NCBI GenBank assembly: GCA_031290625.1
Contig: JAITND010000012.1
Coordinates: 1 to 43,049, forward strand
DNA: 43,049 nt
Source of the DNA: Endomicrobium sp.
GTDB lineage: Bacteria > Elusimicrobiota > Endomicrobiia > Endomicrobiales > Endomicrobiaceae
Direction: 5' to 3'
The notes under the pieces are model-generated. The model saw only the letters and a list, made by a program, of their open reading frames with translations, did not search any database and was not told the origin of the DNA. Each line of letters starts with the position of its first letter. Position 1 is the first letter of the stretch. The translations under genes were made by a program, and so were the position numbers. Positions 7,471-16,331 of this stretch are shown in pieces.

Positions 7471-7739
7471 TAAGTGAAATATGGGTGTCCGATAATAATT
7501 ATTATGTTAAGTACAAGTGGTTTTACACAGTGTTGTTAACAGTAAAGTTGATTGTTATTTTCTTGTAATTTATGCTTATAAATATAAATAATTTAAAATT
7601 AAATTATATTTTACTTTAAAAGTTATCAATTATCGCTCGCAGTTTTGTGGATAATTTAACTTTTAGATTATTAAATTTTTTAGTGTTTTATTGGAGCAAA
7701 TTTGCTATTATTTATTATTAATTTTTAAAGGAGGACGCG
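7471..7739 (+). promoter_or_regulatory. very AT-rich leader of the amidase gene with two DnaA-box matches
   Basis: The segment 7493-7730 is strongly AT-rich and gene-free. It contains TTTTACACA (7521-7529) and, in the opposite direction, a perfect TTATCCACA (read as TGTGGATAA at 7646-7654). A strong AAGGAGGA ribosome site at 7729-7736 serves the amidase. A promoter must lie here, but no clear -35/-10 pair stands out. Two box matches in AT-rich DNA can occur by chance. Confidence 0.35.
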
Positions 7740-8534
7740 ATGCGCCGCTTTTTTACCGCTGTTACTGTGACAATGACAATTTTTCTACTTATTACTATTT
7801 TTGCGCCTGATTTCTCTTTTTCCGAGTCTGAGAATGAGTTGTTTAAAAATCTTGATAAAGTAAAACTACAAACCCCGCCAACCGCTGGGGATCGTTCAGT
7901 ATTAAAGGATAAAATTATATGTATAGACCCGGGACATCAAAGGGTTGGCAATAAAGAGCAAGAGCCTATATCCCCAAACAGCCAGAATACCAAACCGAAG
8001 GTTGCGCCGGGAGCTAAAGGCGTGGTCAGCGGCGTCCCCGAATACGTAATTACCCTAAATATAGCCGAAAAATTAAAAGGATTGCTTAAAGATAAAAAAG
8101 CTGTAGTCGTTATGACGAGAAAGACTCATGATGTAAATATTAGTAATGTTGAAAGGGCTTTAGTTGGCAATATGATTGGCGGTGAAATTATGGTGCGTAT
8201 ACATGCCGACAGTTCTTTGGATAGTTTAAAAAGAGGCGTTTCTGTGCTTATTCCTTCAAAAAAAAGCATAAATAACCCCATTTTAGCGGCTAAAAGTAGA
8301 AAAGCAGGTGAAATTATCCTTAAAGAAGTGTTAGAAATTACAAATGCTGATGACTTAGGAATTGTTGAAAGAGATGATTTAAGCGGGTTTAATTGGTCTA
8401 AAATCCCCGTAGTTCTTATAGAAACTGGATTCTTAAGCAATCCAAAAGACGATAAGTTGTTAAATTCAAACAGCTACCAATATAAGTTGGCTAAAGGTAT
8501 TTATAACGGATTAATAGAGTATTTTAGAAATTAA
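7740..8534 (+). CDS. N-acetylmuramoyl-L-alanine amidase (Amidase_3)
   Basis: A zinc amidase that cuts the amide bond between MurNAc and the stem peptide, acting in the periplasm. The 264-residue protein starts with a signal peptide (about 1-30, ending near FSFSES). The Amidase_3 domain follows directly: CIDPGHQ (first zinc His, about 66), Glu in VPEYVITLN (about 101), the second His in VRIHADSS (about 152) and the catalytic Glu in LIETGFLSNPKDDKLL (about 226). It has no SPOR, SH3 or AMIN targeting domain. AAGGAGGA precedes the start with ideal spacing. The presence of both metal His and the catalytic Glu indicates an active enzyme. Minus-strand envC (19273) encodes an EnvC-type activator that could control it, which is an inference. 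Confidence 0.9.
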   Translation: MRRFFTAVTVTMTIFLLITIFAPDFSFSESENELFKNLDKVKLQTPPTAGDRSVLKDKIICIDPGHQRVGNKEQEPISPNSQNTKPKVAPGAKGVVSGVPEYVITLNIAEKLKGLLKDKKAVVVMTRKTHDVNISNVERALVGNMIGGEIMVRIHADSSLDSLKRGVSVLIPSKKSINNPILAAKSRKAGEIILKEVLEITNADDLGIVERDDLSGFNWSKIPVVLIETGFLSNPKDDKLLNSNSYQYKLAKGIYNGLIEYFRN

Positions 8535-8620
8535 AAACTAGTATGTAAAAGCAATATTGGACGCATTGGACGACGCTTTGTATATAATTGCTAGAACAAA
8601 TCGGCTTTAACAAACAAACT

Positions 8621-9640
8621 TCATACAAGATTTTGTTTAACGAGCGTTTCGGCTATTTGGACTGCATTTAGAGCAGCGCCTTTTAGTAAATTGTCAGAAA
8701 CTATCCAAAATGTTAAAGCGTTATTTTTTGTAGAAATATCCGAACGAATTCTGCCTACATACGTTGTCTGCATGTTTTCTGCAAATAAGGGCATAGGATA
8801 CTTTTTACTTTCAGGTTCGTCCATCAATTGAATGCCTTTAGCTTTTGAAAGCAAATCTTTAGCCTGTTGCGGCGAAATAGGCTTTTCTGTTTCAATCCAC
8901 ACATTTTCAGAATGGGAACGGAATACAGGGACTCTTACGCATGTAGCGCTTACTTCTATGGAATTGTCCCCAATTATTTTCTTAGTTTCATTGGTCATCT
9001 TCATTTCTTCTTTTGTATAACCGTTTTCTGTGAAAACATCTATTTGCGGTATTAAATTGAACGCAATTTGATACTGAAACTTATTGGCTGCAGGAATAGA
9101 TTTTCCTTTAGCCCAAGCTTTAACCTGTTTAGTAAGCTCATTTATTCCTTTTTGACCTGCTCCTGAAACAGACTGATATGTTGAAACTATAATTCTTTTG
9201 ATTTTCGCAAAATCATGTAGAGGTTTTAAAGCTACAACCATCTGGATTGTTGAACAATTAGGGTTTGCTATAAGTTTTTTGTCCTTTTTTAAATCATGAG
9301 GGTTTACTTCAGGCGTTACCAATGGAATGTCTTTTTCCATTCGCCAAGCGCTGGAATTATCTATTACAAAACACCCGTCTGCTGCAAAAAACGGCGCAAA
9401 CTCTTTAGAAACGTCAGATCCTGCGCTAAAAAGAGTTATATCTACTCCTTTGCCGCTGTCTTTAGCGAGCAATTCAACGGTTACTTCTTTACTGTTATAT
9501 GTTAACTTTTTGCCTACAGAACGTTCCGAAGCTAAAAGTTTTATACTTTCAACAGGGAAATTCCTGCTTTCAAGCATTTTAATCATTTCAAGACCAACTG
9601 CGCCTGTCGCGCCGACAATTGCTAATTTGAATTTTCTCAT
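8621..9640 (-). CDS. asd: aspartate-semialdehyde dehydrogenase
   Basis: Reduces aspartyl phosphate to aspartate semialdehyde, the branch point to lysine/diaminopimelate, threonine and methionine. The 339-residue length is typical. The NADP-binding start is LAIVGATGAVGLEM (6-19), the catalytic Cys is in ANPNCSTIQMV (about 129), and the substrate region is RVPVFRSHSENVW (about 240) with its His. Here the product could also feed the carboxyspermidine pathway at 5049-6278. It lies 34 bp after leuB and likely shares its transcript; its 3' end faces the amidase gene with an 86-bp convergent gap and no clear terminator hairpin. Confidence 0.95.
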   Translation of the reverse strand: MRKFKLAIVGATGAVGLEMIKMLESRNFPVESIKLLASERSVGKKLTYNSKEVTVELLAKDSGKGVDITLFSAGSDVSKEFAPFFAADGCFVIDNSSAWRMEKDIPLVTPEVNPHDLKKDKKLIANPNCSTIQMVVALKPLHDFAKIKRIIVSTYQSVSGAGQKGINELTKQVKAWAKGKSIPAANKFQYQIAFNLIPQIDVFTENGYTKEEMKMTNETKKIIGDNSIEVSATCVRVPVFRSHSENVWIETEKPISPQQAKDLLSKAKGIQLMDEPESKKYPMPLFAENMQTTYVGRIRSDISTKNNALTFWIVSDNLLKGAALNAVQIAETLVKQNLV

Positions 9641-9674
9641 CTTTTTTCTTAACCTCTATCTAGCGCGGCAAAAC

Positions 9675-10736
9675 TTATACATAAAACGCGATTAAATCGC
9701 CGACTTCTGTTGTTGAAAGTCCCATTTTACCTGCAGACATGCTCTTAATTTTTCCTGATTCTAAGGCTTTGATTACTGCATTATCTATTTCTTTTGCGGC
9801 TTTAGCCTCGCCAAGCGCGTCCAACATCATTGCTCCAGCGTTAATTGCCGCTATAGGATTGATAATGTTTTGCCCTGTATATTTTGGCGCAGAACCACCC
9901 ATAGGTTCAAACATGGATACGCCTTTTGGATTGATATTCCCCCCTGCGGCTACGCCCATTCCGCCTTGAATCATCGCGGCAAGATCTGTAATAATGTCGC
10001 CAAAAAGGTTGTCGGTAACTACTACGTCAAACCATTCTGGATTTTTTACAAGCCACATGCATATTGCGTCGACGTTGGCATAATCGCCTTTTATTTGGGA
10101 GTATTCTTTTGCTATATCGTTAAAAGCGCGATGCCACAAATCTGAAGCATAAGTTAAAACATTGGTTTTTCCGCAAAGCGTAAGTTTATTGTTTTTTGCT
10201 CTCTTTTTTGTCAATTCAAAGGCGTAACGAATGCATCTTTCAACGCCAAATCTAGTGTTTATAGATTCTTGCGTAGCCACTTCGCGAGGCGTATTTTTTC
10301 TTAAAAAACCGCCTGCTCCAGTGTACAGTCCTTCAGTGTTCTCACGGACAATTACCATGTCTATGTCTGAGGGCTTCTTATCTTTTAGCGGCGTTTCAAC
10401 ATTAGGATATAGTTTAACCGGACGCAAATTTACGTATTGGTCCAAGTCAAAGCGAAGTTTTAAAAGAATTCCTTTTTCAAGAATTCCGGGTTTTACGCCA
10501 GGGTGACCTATCGCGCCAAGGTACATTGCGTCAAACTTCTTAAATTCTTCAATCATGCTTTCCGGCAGTACTTCGCCAGTTTTTAGGTATCTTGCTCCGC
10601 CAAGATCATAATTTACAAACTCAATTTTAAAATTATTCTTATTTGCAACGGTTTCAATAACTTTTACACCTTCTCTTATTACCTCAGGACCTGTGCCGTC
10701 GCCAGGTAAAAGAGCTATTTTATAAGTTTTAGACAT
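9675..10736 (-). CDS. leuB: 3-isopropylmalate dehydrogenase
   Basis: Oxidatively decarboxylates 3-isopropylmalate, the third leucine-specific step. From the ATG at 10736 it has 353 residues: [12 protein letters not shown] near the start, the substrate/metal region [15 protein letters not shown] (about 130), [16 protein letters not shown] (about 235) and the cofactor motif [20 protein letters not shown]. The frame extends upstream to a TTG at 10757, but AAGGAA lies 8 nt before the ATG at 10736, so I prefer that start. The start overlaps the end of a 23-codon ORF by 8 bp, suggesting translational coupling. Related isocitrate and D-malate dehydrogenases share these motifs; the leuACD genes nearby support leuB. 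Confidence 0.92.
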   Translation of the reverse strand: MSKTYKIALLPGDGTGPEVIREGVKVIETVANKNNFKIEFVNYDLGGARYLKTGEVLPESMIEEFKKFDAMYLGAIGHPGVKPGILEKGILLKLRFDLDQYVNLRPVKLYPNVETPLKDKKPSDIDMVIVRENTEGLYTGAGGFLRKNTPREVATQESINTRFGVERCIRYAFELTKKRAKNNKLTLCGKTNVLTYASDLWHRAFNDIAKEYSQIKGDYANVDAICMWLVKNPEWFDVVVTDNLFGDIITDLAAMIQGGMGVAAGGNINPKGVSMFEPMGGSAPKYTGQNIINPIAAINAGAMMLDALGEAKAAKEIDNAVIKALESGKIKSMSAGKMGLSTTEVGDLIAFYV

Positions 10737-10800
10737 TAGCGTATTCCTTTTCTTCAATTTTCTTATGCAGCAAAAGTTTTTTATCTTTTTTATTCGTCAT
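10729..10800 (-). CDS. 23-codon ORF with three consecutive Leu codons, overlapping leuB
   Basis: Reads MTNKKDKKLLLHKK and continues to KEYANV. GGAGGA lies 11 nt upstream, embedded in the last codons of the preceding gene. It ends 8 bp inside leuB, so ribosomes finishing it are placed at the leuB start. The codons CTT TTG CTG are consecutive Leu codons; Leu runs occur in leu-operon leader peptides. No antiterminator/terminator pair is visible between it and leuB, and the overlap leaves no room for one, so coupling by stalling or reinitiation is more plausible than classical attenuation. It may also be chance. No family recognised. Confidence 0.4.
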   Translation of the reverse strand: MTNKKDKKLLLHKKIEEKEYANV

Positions 10801-10807
10801 AATTGTT

Positions 10808-10984
10808 TTATCCTCCAAACAAATTGTGATAAAGTTTTTTTTGGTCTGTTTTTTCTAGTTCTTTGAAAAGTTTTTCGCGCTTAGCGTCTTCTTCGGCTTT
10901 TTTCTTTTCCTTTTCTTTCTTCGCTTTTTCGATTTTATTGTCTCGCCTCTGGAGATCGGTTTGATATTGATATTCTTTTAGCAT
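10808..10984 (-). CDS. small lysine-rich helical protein
   Basis: A 58-residue protein beginning MLKEYQYQTDLQRRDNK, with a strongly charged middle rich in K and E and a C-terminus KKLYHNLFGG. It is probably one long helix or coiled coil. The start at 10984 follows GGGGCGG, and its ATG overlaps the stop of the upstream mini-lipoprotein by 7 bp (ATGCTAA). Its final GGA GGA TAA doubles as the ribosome site for the next small ORF. I recognise no family. A longer in-frame reading from 11071 would overlap the lipoprotein gene and is less likely. Confidence 0.5.
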   Translation of the reverse strand: MLKEYQYQTDLQRRDNKIEKAKKEKEKKKAEEDAKREKLFKELEKTDQKKLYHNLFGG

Positions 10985-11139
10985 GGATCCGCCCCGCTCC
11001 CTTGCACGTTTAATTTTGCTTGCTGCTCTTTGGCAAAACGCAACGTCATATAATCGGTTCGGTCGGAACAACCTGTGAAACAGAAACTAAAAATCAAATA
11101 AACGCCGACATATGCTTGGGAGTTTCCTTTACTTGGCAT
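10978..11139 (-). CDS. predicted mini-lipoprotein, 53 residues
   Basis: Starts MPSKGNSQAYVGVYLIFSF and continues CFTGCSDRTDY. A short polar N-terminus, a hydrophobic stretch and FTGC form a lipobox, predicting a lipoprotein with a mature part of about 30 residues. AGAGGA lies 8 nt upstream inside the end of the preceding gene, which it overlaps by 11 bp; its stop overlaps the next ORF by 7 bp. The tight overlap suggests a co-translated set. Function unknown. Small lipoproteins beside membrane proteins occur in lysis and envelope-stress modules, but no such family is recognised. Confidence 0.45.
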   Translation of the reverse strand: MPSKGNSQAYVGVYLIFSFCFTGCSDRTDYMTLRFAKEQQAKLNVQGSGADPC

Positions 11140-11809
11140 AATCGTAATCCTCTTTATTGTCATGATTATATGATTGAATTTCATTGTATGATAGCTTTAA
11201 TGGTTCTTTCATCTTGTCAATTATTTTCTCTTCAGAAATTTTAGTACGGTTCTCGCAAACTTTTTTAAACTTATTTTCTATATTTTCAGCAGTTTGCGGT
11301 AGACTGATAACATAATCACGTATTTTTTCTACATACTCAACAATTATCTCGCTTATATTCAACGGATAACAAAATTCAGATAATTTAATAATATCTAAGT
11401 CTTCTTTTAAGCGTTCAATTATCGTTATTGAGTATAGAAAATCATTTGTTTTATCATTTTCTTTCTCCTTTATATTTTGAGGGAATAATAAATTTATAAG
11501 AATTCCTCTTCTAGAAAGAGGAATAACACAACCGTTAGGTGTTTTTAGAGGTTGTATATCTTCTTTTTTATAAATTTTTATTACTTCAAATGCTGTAAAG
11601 TATTTAATAAAACACGCATACACTTTATACCTTTTATCAAAAAGCATTATCTTGAGTTCTAACTCTTTAGATTTTTTATCATAATTTACTATTTCTTCTT
11701 GTAGTTTTCTTTGCTTTGAAACAATATAGAAAAGCAAAATAATAGAACCTATAGCTTCAATGGCAACCCAACCTTCCCAACAAAAAACTGAATTTACTAA
11801 TTTATGCAT
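11129..11809 (-). CDS. hypothetical membrane-anchored protein, 226 residues
   Basis: One transmembrane helix near the N-terminus (about 12-31, AIEAIGSIILLFYIV), followed by a K/E-rich region to about 60 and a mainly helical cytosolic-type domain of about 160 residues with several Tyr and Cys. It begins after GGAAAG with an ATG at 11809 and overlaps the mini-lipoprotein gene at its end. I recognise no family. Low G+C and codon use resemble neighbouring genes, so it is not obviously a recent import, yet it sits in the middle of an otherwise ordinary leu cluster. Confidence 0.6.
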   Translation of the reverse strand: MHKLVNSVFCWEGWVAIEAIGSIILLFYIVSKQRKLQEEIVNYDKKSKELELKIMLFDKRYKVYACFIKYFTAFEVIKIYKKEDIQPLKTPNGCVIPLSRRGILINLLFPQNIKEKENDKTNDFLYSITIIERLKEDLDIIKLSEFCYPLNISEIIVEYVEKIRDYVISLPQTAENIENKFKKVCENRTKISEEKIIDKMKEPLKLSYNEIQSYNHDNKEDYDYAK

Positions 11810-11839
11810 ATAATACTTTCCAAAAAATTAATTTTTTCA

Positions 11840-12162
11840 TCATTTTATAATCATTTTATATTTTTTCATACTGTTTTCAGTCTCTTCTGCGGGTACATCA
11901 GTTTTATTTGTAACGCTTCTTTTCTCGATCATCCAAATCATCCACATCCCATACCCGCATCCAAAAATTAAACCGAGTAGACGCTGCGCGTTGCCTTAGT
12001 CTTAGGTCGCATAAGAACTTCACATTGGTCGCTGAGCAAATCGGCATAGCCAAAAAATGTTGGATTTCCGCTATAACTCCTCATACTCGCGCCCTGTACT
12101 GTCATCATTTGCGAACACATCAATGTAAACGCTAACACCATAACAACAATTTCCTTTAACAT
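11840..12162 (-). pseudogene. secreted/membrane small protein, probably frameshifted
   Basis: Behind AAAGGAGC, the frame begins with a clear signal peptide (MLKEIVVMVLAFTLMCSQMM) and continues for 64 residues to a stop at 11968. Just before that stop another frame opens into LLGLIFGCGYGMWMIWMI, a transmembrane helix, and a hydrophilic tail ending MKKYKMIIK at 11840. One indel near 11975-12000 would join the two into a protein of about 105 residues with a signal peptide and a membrane anchor. It lies 30 bp upstream of the 226-residue membrane protein. Function unknown; it could also be expressed as the 64-residue form. Confidence 0.4.
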
Positions 12163-12283
12163 TGCGCATCTGCTCCTTTTTCTTTACCCCGCCCCCTCCC
12201 CGCTGAAAACACTGCCGTCCTGTTTCGCCTTTTCTTTGTTCATTTCGGTAATTCTCTCACAGGTTCCATCCTTTTCTTGTCAT

Positions 12284-12300
12284 TGCGGGCTTGACCCGCA
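12284..12300. repeat. palindromic repeat, GCGGGCTTGACCCGC type
   Basis: TGCGGG-CTTGA-CCCGCA is a perfect 6-bp hairpin within CATTGCGGGCTTGACCCGCA. Motifs of this sort (CATTGCGGGCTTGACCCGCAATC) are known to recur as dispersed palindromic elements in several bacterial genomes. Here it occurs once in the window. Confidence 0.5.
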
Positions 12301-12342
12301 ATCTATTGTAAATATCTTTTCTTTCGCGTAACTCTTCTTTCA

Positions 12343-12367
12343 GACGCTCAATCAAGTTCGGCATGAC
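12343..12367. repeat. dispersed dyad repeat, copy 1
   Basis: GACGCTCAATCAAGTTCGGC followed by ATGAC. A near copy (GACGCTAAATCAAGTTTAGC followed by ATGAC) lies at 42009-42033. Both have an imperfect or perfect hairpin around TCAAG, and differing arm bases partly compensate each other. Confidence 0.5.
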
Positions 12368-12773
12368 GAAACTGCGCAGGAATATGCATGCTCTATCTTG
12401 CCTTGATTATACAATTTCTTAACATAATGCCCAAATTGAGCGCAAGCATGTTCGGTAAACGTCCTGCAAGCGGCTTGCGCAGATCTAGCTTTGCCTTCTT
12501 TATGAACGTTAAACATATCTCGGGCAACGTTTCTCCTGCCGTTCTATTTTTGCAGCGCCAAATTTGCTACCGAGCGCAGCTGCACTCTTGCGTGAGATTA
12601 TCTAAATGCGGCCGCTTTAGTTTTAATTAAAACGCTACGCCATTTAATTTACAGATAAAGCGCCGCTACTTGCAATCGTTGCGGCAATATCGTTAATCAT
12701 GTCTTGCTTTTTTATTGTAGTTCATTTTTGCCTTGTTGTCATATAAGAAGTGAAATATGTTAATGTTACACAC

Positions 12774-13265
12774 TTACTTCTTTATATACTTTAATAACCC
12801 GCCGGCTTTTATGATTTTTTGCATAAATTCAGGGAATGGTTGAGATTGATACGTTTTATTTTGCGTTATATTATGTATAGTTCCTTTATTTAAGTTTATT
12901 TCTATTTCGTCGCCGTCTTTTATTGATTTTACAGCTTCTTCGGATTCCAAAATAGGAAGACCTATATTTATTGAGTTTCTAAAGAATATTCTTGCAAAAG
13001 AATTTGCTATTACAGCAGACACGCCTGCGGCTTTAATTGATATAGGAGCATGCTCTCTTGAAGAACCGCAGCCAAAGTTGTTTTCAGCTACTATTATGTC
13101 TCCCGGTTTAACATTTTTAACAAAGTCTTTATCAATATCTTCCATACAATACTTTGCAAGTACTATGGGATCTGTTGTGTTTAAGTACCTTGCGGGTATT
13201 ATTTCATCTGTATTTACATTTGAGCCGTATTTATGAACTTTACCTTTTAATATTATGTCTGACAT
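12774..13265 (-). CDS. leuD: 3-isopropylmalate dehydratase small subunit
   Basis: Small subunit of isopropylmalate isomerase, which with LeuC interconverts 2- and 3-isopropylmalate. The 163 residues match the compact archaeal/thermophile-type LeuD. Motifs are [14 protein letters not shown] (about 17-30) and the conserved [13 protein letters not shown] swivelling-domain signature (about 62-74). It starts 23 bp after leuC stops and is surely co-translated. Intact. A homoaconitase small subunit has the same architecture, but the adjacent leuA with full regulatory domain favours leucine synthesis. Confidence 0.93.
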   Translation of the reverse strand: MSDIILKGKVHKYGSNVNTDEIIPARYLNTTDPIVLAKYCMEDIDKDFVKNVKPGDIIVAENNFGCGSSREHAPISIKAAGVSAVIANSFARIFFRNSINIGLPILESEEAVKSIKDGDEIEINLNKGTIHNITQNKTYQSQPFPEFMQKIIKAGGLLKYIKK

Positions 13266-13287
13266 ATTTTTTCTCCCGATAATACTG

Positions 13288-14553
13288 CTATTTTATTTCG
13301 TCAGGCGTTGCGATATATCCTTTTATTGCCGACGCTGCGCTTACTGCAGGATTTGCCAAAAATACTTGAGACTCAACATGTCCCATTCTGCCCACAAAGT
13401 TTCTGTTGGTAGTGGAAACGCACTTTTCGCCAGAAGCAAGAATACCCATATGTCCGCCTAAGCAAGGACCGCACGTAGGGGCTGAAACAACTGCTCCTGC
13501 GTCCATAAATATCTTAAGCAAGCCTTCTTCCAACGCTTGAGAATAAATTGCAGGCGTTGCGGGAATTACTATAGTTCTTACATTAGGATTTACTTTTTTC
13601 CCTTTTTTTATGATTGAAGCCGCAATTCTTAAATCTTCAATTCTGCCGTTGGTGCAAGAGCCTATTACAACTTGGTCTATGTAGGTTTTCTTAACGTCTT
13701 TAACTGCTTTTGCGTTAGACGGCAAGAAAGGCAACGCAACTTGAGGAAAAATTTTGCTGCAGTCTATTTCATAAGTTTTCAAGTATTTTGCGTCCTTATC
13801 GCTTTCGTAAAACTTATATTTTCTTAACGCTCTTTTTGCCGCATATTTTTCCGTTATTTCATCAGGCGCAAATATACCGTTCTTTCCGCCGGCTTCTATA
13901 GCCATGTTTGCTATTGTAAATCTGTCAGCCATAGTAAGCTTTTTGCATACAGAACCCGTAAACTCCATAGAATTATAAAGCGCTCCGTCTACGCCAATGA
14001 GACCTATTATATATAGAATAATATCTTTTCCGCTTACCCACTTGTTCAATTTGCCCTTTAAAACAAATTTAATTGAGTTTGGAACTTTAAACCAAACTTT
14101 TCCCGTAGCCATTGCCGACGCCAGATCCGTTGATCCTACTCCAGTTGAGAATGCTCCCAAAGCGCCATATGTGCAAGTATGCGAATCTGCGCCTATTATT
14201 ATGTCTCCGGGAATCGCTATGCCTTTTTCAGGAACAATAGCGTGTTCTACGCCTACGTTTCCACCTTCAAAGTAATGTTTTATCTTTTGTTCTTTTGCAA
14301 ACTCTCTTACAAATTTAACGTGTTCTGCAGATAAAATATCTTTGTTAGGCGTAAAATGGTCCATAACTAGGGCTATTTTATTCTTGTCAAAAACTTTTTT
14401 TACGCCCGATTTTTTAAACTCTTTTATCGCTAAAGGAGCGGTAACGTCGTTACCAAGCGCTATGTCAACTTTTGGTTCTATAAATTCACCAGGCTCAACT
14501 ACTTTTTTACCGCAATGCGCCGCTAATATTTTTTCCGTTATTGCGCTTCCCAT
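13288..14553 (-). CDS. leuC: 3-isopropylmalate dehydratase large subunit
   Basis: Carries the 4Fe-4S active site of isopropylmalate isomerase. From the ATG at 14553 the protein has 421 residues, the size of the HACN/archaeal-type LeuC. Cluster ligands are in [13 protein letters not shown] (about 305) and [13 protein letters not shown] (about 365); the N-terminal DHFTPNKD and [11 protein letters not shown] motifs are present. The frame extends to a TTG at 14577 inside leuA, but AAGGGGAAAT just before 14553 makes the ATG the better start. The leuA stop lies one base upstream (TAATATG), so the pair is coupled. Confidence 0.93.
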   Translation of the reverse strand: MGSAITEKILAAHCGKKVVEPGEFIEPKVDIALGNDVTAPLAIKEFKKSGVKKVFDKNKIALVMDHFTPNKDILSAEHVKFVREFAKEQKIKHYFEGGNVGVEHAIVPEKGIAIPGDIIIGADSHTCTYGALGAFSTGVGSTDLASAMATGKVWFKVPNSIKFVLKGKLNKWVSGKDIILYIIGLIGVDGALYNSMEFTGSVCKKLTMADRFTIANMAIEAGGKNGIFAPDEITEKYAAKRALRKYKFYESDKDAKYLKTYEIDCSKIFPQVALPFLPSNAKAVKDVKKTYIDQVVIGSCTNGRIEDLRIAASIIKKGKKVNPNVRTIVIPATPAIYSQALEEGLLKIFMDAGAVVSAPTCGPCLGGHMGILASGEKCVSTTNRNFVGRMGHVESQVFLANPAVSAASAIKGYIATPDEIK

Positions 14554-14554
14554 A

Positions 14555-16099
14555 TTATTTCCCCTTTCTTGTTTCAAAAGATTTCGCTTTGTTTAGCGCT
14601 TGTATGTAAGCCTTAGCTCCGGCTTCTATTATATCTATTGAAGTTCCTTTTACAGAATAAATATTTCCTTTATATTTTACTTTTAAAAAAACTTCCCCCA
14701 ACGCGTCTTCGCCTGAAGAAACTGCCCTAAGCGAAAACTCCGTAAGAGTAATATTCATTTTTACTATTTTATCTATAGCTTTGTACACTGCGTCAATGGG
14801 TCCGCTTCCGCAAGCCGCTTCTTGGAATACTTCAAGTTGAACATTTTTACCGTCTTTCCTCTCTGATATTTTAACGGTTGCCGTAGGTATGCCTGCGCCT
14901 GAGGTTACGTTTAGGTATTCAAGAGTAAATATTTTATTGCTAGCCGTCGAGTCTTCTTCAATTAGCGCAATAATATCTTCATCAAAAACCGACTTTTTCT
15001 TGTCGGACAAAACTTTGAATTTATCAAATAAATTTTCGGAGGCTTTAGCGTTAAGTTTATAGCCTAAATCTTTTGCTTTTTTAAAAAAAGCGTGTCTTCC
15101 GGAGTGTTTTCCTAAAACCAAAGAACTTTCAGTTACGCCGACATCCACAGGACGCATAATCTCGTAAGTTTCTCTAGCTTTAAGCATTCCGTCCTGATGT
15201 ATGCCTGACTCGTGAGCAAATGCATTTGCTCCAACTATGGCTTTATTTACTTGTACCGCTATACCAGTTAAACGAGACACTAACTTGCTTGCATTATACA
15301 ATTCTTTTGTTTTGATTGAATGCGCAACATTATAATAATGCGGTCTTACTTTTAATGCCATAGCAAGTTCTTCAAGGGAAGCGTTTCCAGCTCTTTCGCC
15401 TATTCCGTTAATAGTACATTCAACTTGTCTTGCGCCGTTTTCTATTGCGGATAAAGAGTTTGCTACCGCAAGACCCAAATCATTATGGCAGTGAACGCTG
15501 ATAATTGCCTTATTAATATTAGGCACTCTTTTTTTGATTTCAGCTATTTTTGCACCGAACTCTACGGGAGTCGCATATCCTACGGTATCTGGAATATTAA
15601 CTGTAAAAGCTCCAGCATCTATAACAGCTTCTACAACTTTACACAAGTAGTCTATGTCAGATCTTCCCGCGTCTTCCGCTGAAAATTCAACGTCTTTGCA
15701 CAAACTTCTTGCATATTTAACGGCTTTAACAGCCATTTCCAAAATTTGAGACCTTGTTTTTTGAAGTTTTTTTTCAATGTGAAGGTCGGAGGTAGCCAGA
15801 AATGCGTGTATTCTTGGCTTTTTTGAGTATTTTACCGCGTCCCAACATATTTTTATGTCTTTTTCTGTTGAACGGCATAAACCTGCTATAGACGAGGTTT
15901 TAATTTGCTGCGATATAGTTTTTACAGCTTCAAAATCTCCCGGGCTTGACACCGGAAAACCTGCTTCTATAACGTCTACGCCTAAAACTGCAAGCTGATT
16001 TGCAACAAGCAGTTTTTCTTTTAAATTTAAACTTGCGCCGGGCGATTGCTCGCCGTCCCTTAATGTCGTATCAAAAAATATTACTTTATCTTTCTTCAT
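14555..16099 (-). CDS. leuA: 2-isopropylmalate synthase
   Basis: Condenses acetyl-CoA with 2-oxoisovalerate, the first committed leucine step. The 514-residue protein has the TIM-barrel catalytic domain with [14 protein letters not shown] (8-21), the metal ligands SVHCHNDLG (about 200) and [11 protein letters not shown], followed by the linker and a complete LeuA allosteric domain (about 370-510) containing [10 protein letters not shown], so leucine feedback inhibition is probably retained. GGAG precedes the ATG. Citramalate and homocitrate synthases are relatives; the neighbouring leuCD and full-length regulatory domain support leuA. Upstream lies an ISXO2 relic, so the operon promoter must be within or after it. 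Confidence 0.94.
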   Translation of the reverse strand: MKKDKVIFFDTTLRDGEQSPGASLNLKEKLLVANQLAVLGVDVIEAGFPVSSPGDFEAVKTISQQIKTSSIAGLCRSTEKDIKICWDAVKYSKKPRIHAFLATSDLHIEKKLQKTRSQILEMAVKAVKYARSLCKDVEFSAEDAGRSDIDYLCKVVEAVIDAGAFTVNIPDTVGYATPVEFGAKIAEIKKRVPNINKAIISVHCHNDLGLAVANSLSAIENGARQVECTINGIGERAGNASLEELAMALKVRPHYYNVAHSIKTKELYNASKLVSRLTGIAVQVNKAIVGANAFAHESGIHQDGMLKARETYEIMRPVDVGVTESSLVLGKHSGRHAFFKKAKDLGYKLNAKASENLFDKFKVLSDKKKSVFDEDIIALIEEDSTASNKIFTLEYLNVTSGAGIPTATVKISERKDGKNVQLEVFQEAACGSGPIDAVYKAIDKIVKMNITLTEFSLRAVSSGEDALGEVFLKVKYKGNIYSVKGTSIDIIEAGAKAYIQALNKAKSFETRKGK

Positions 16100-16182
16100 G
16101 TTAACTCCAATAAATAATTTTTTTATTTAAAATTATTTATTAACTAAGTCACCAGCGTCCTAATTACCGATTGATAATATTT

Positions 16183-16325
16183 TTAGGAATTATCCCTTAA
16201 AATGTTTATAGCATAAAACCACTTTCTTAAACCCGTGTCTGACTTCTCAAATATCGTCTCCTTATCGCATCCACATCGCTTCGTGAACGTATTGTATATT
16301 AAAACGCCTTGCTTTGCAATGATTC
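16183..16325 (-). mobile_element. ISXO2/IS1595 transposase N-terminal fragment
   Basis: On the minus strand an open piece reads YNTFTKRCGC, then TIFEKSDTGLRKWFYAINI, and stops. This matches the zinc-ribbon end and following segment of IS1595-family (ISXO2-like) transposases, where TGTIFExSxxPLRKWFxAIYL is characteristic. In another frame just upstream HCKARRFN could be the first half of the zinc ribbon. The DDE domain is absent. It lies between dus and leuA. A second relic of the same family, holding the complementary C-terminal part, is at the right edge (42573-43049). Confidence 0.6.
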
Positions 16326-16331
16326 TGTTCT

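Larger units (their letters stand above)
12163..12773. other. decayed 610-bp region inside the leu cluster
   Basis: No intact gene. On the minus strand an open piece from 12516 to 12352 reads MFNVHKEGKARSAQ then FTEHACAQFGHYVKKLYNQG, which looks like real protein but was not identified; it stops within a dispersed repeat. Further pieces ending near 12170 are short. Two palindromic repeat elements lie at 12284-12300 and 12343-12367. The plus-strand open frame 12388-12630 has no ribosome site and looks spurious. Confidence 0.5.

Noticed and set aside
7471-7739. Replication origin
   Set aside because: Only two box matches, no dnaA nearby, and gene orientation converges at about 8.5 kb, the opposite of what is expected at an origin.
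10737-10757. TTG at 10757 as the leuB start
   Set aside because: The extension is the other frame of the 23-codon ORF; the ATG at 10736 has a correctly spaced AAGGAA.
12388-12630. Plus-strand open frame of 80 codons in the leu-cluster gap
   Set aside because: No ribosome site, no protein-like pattern, and the opposite strand carries a more convincing coding remnant.
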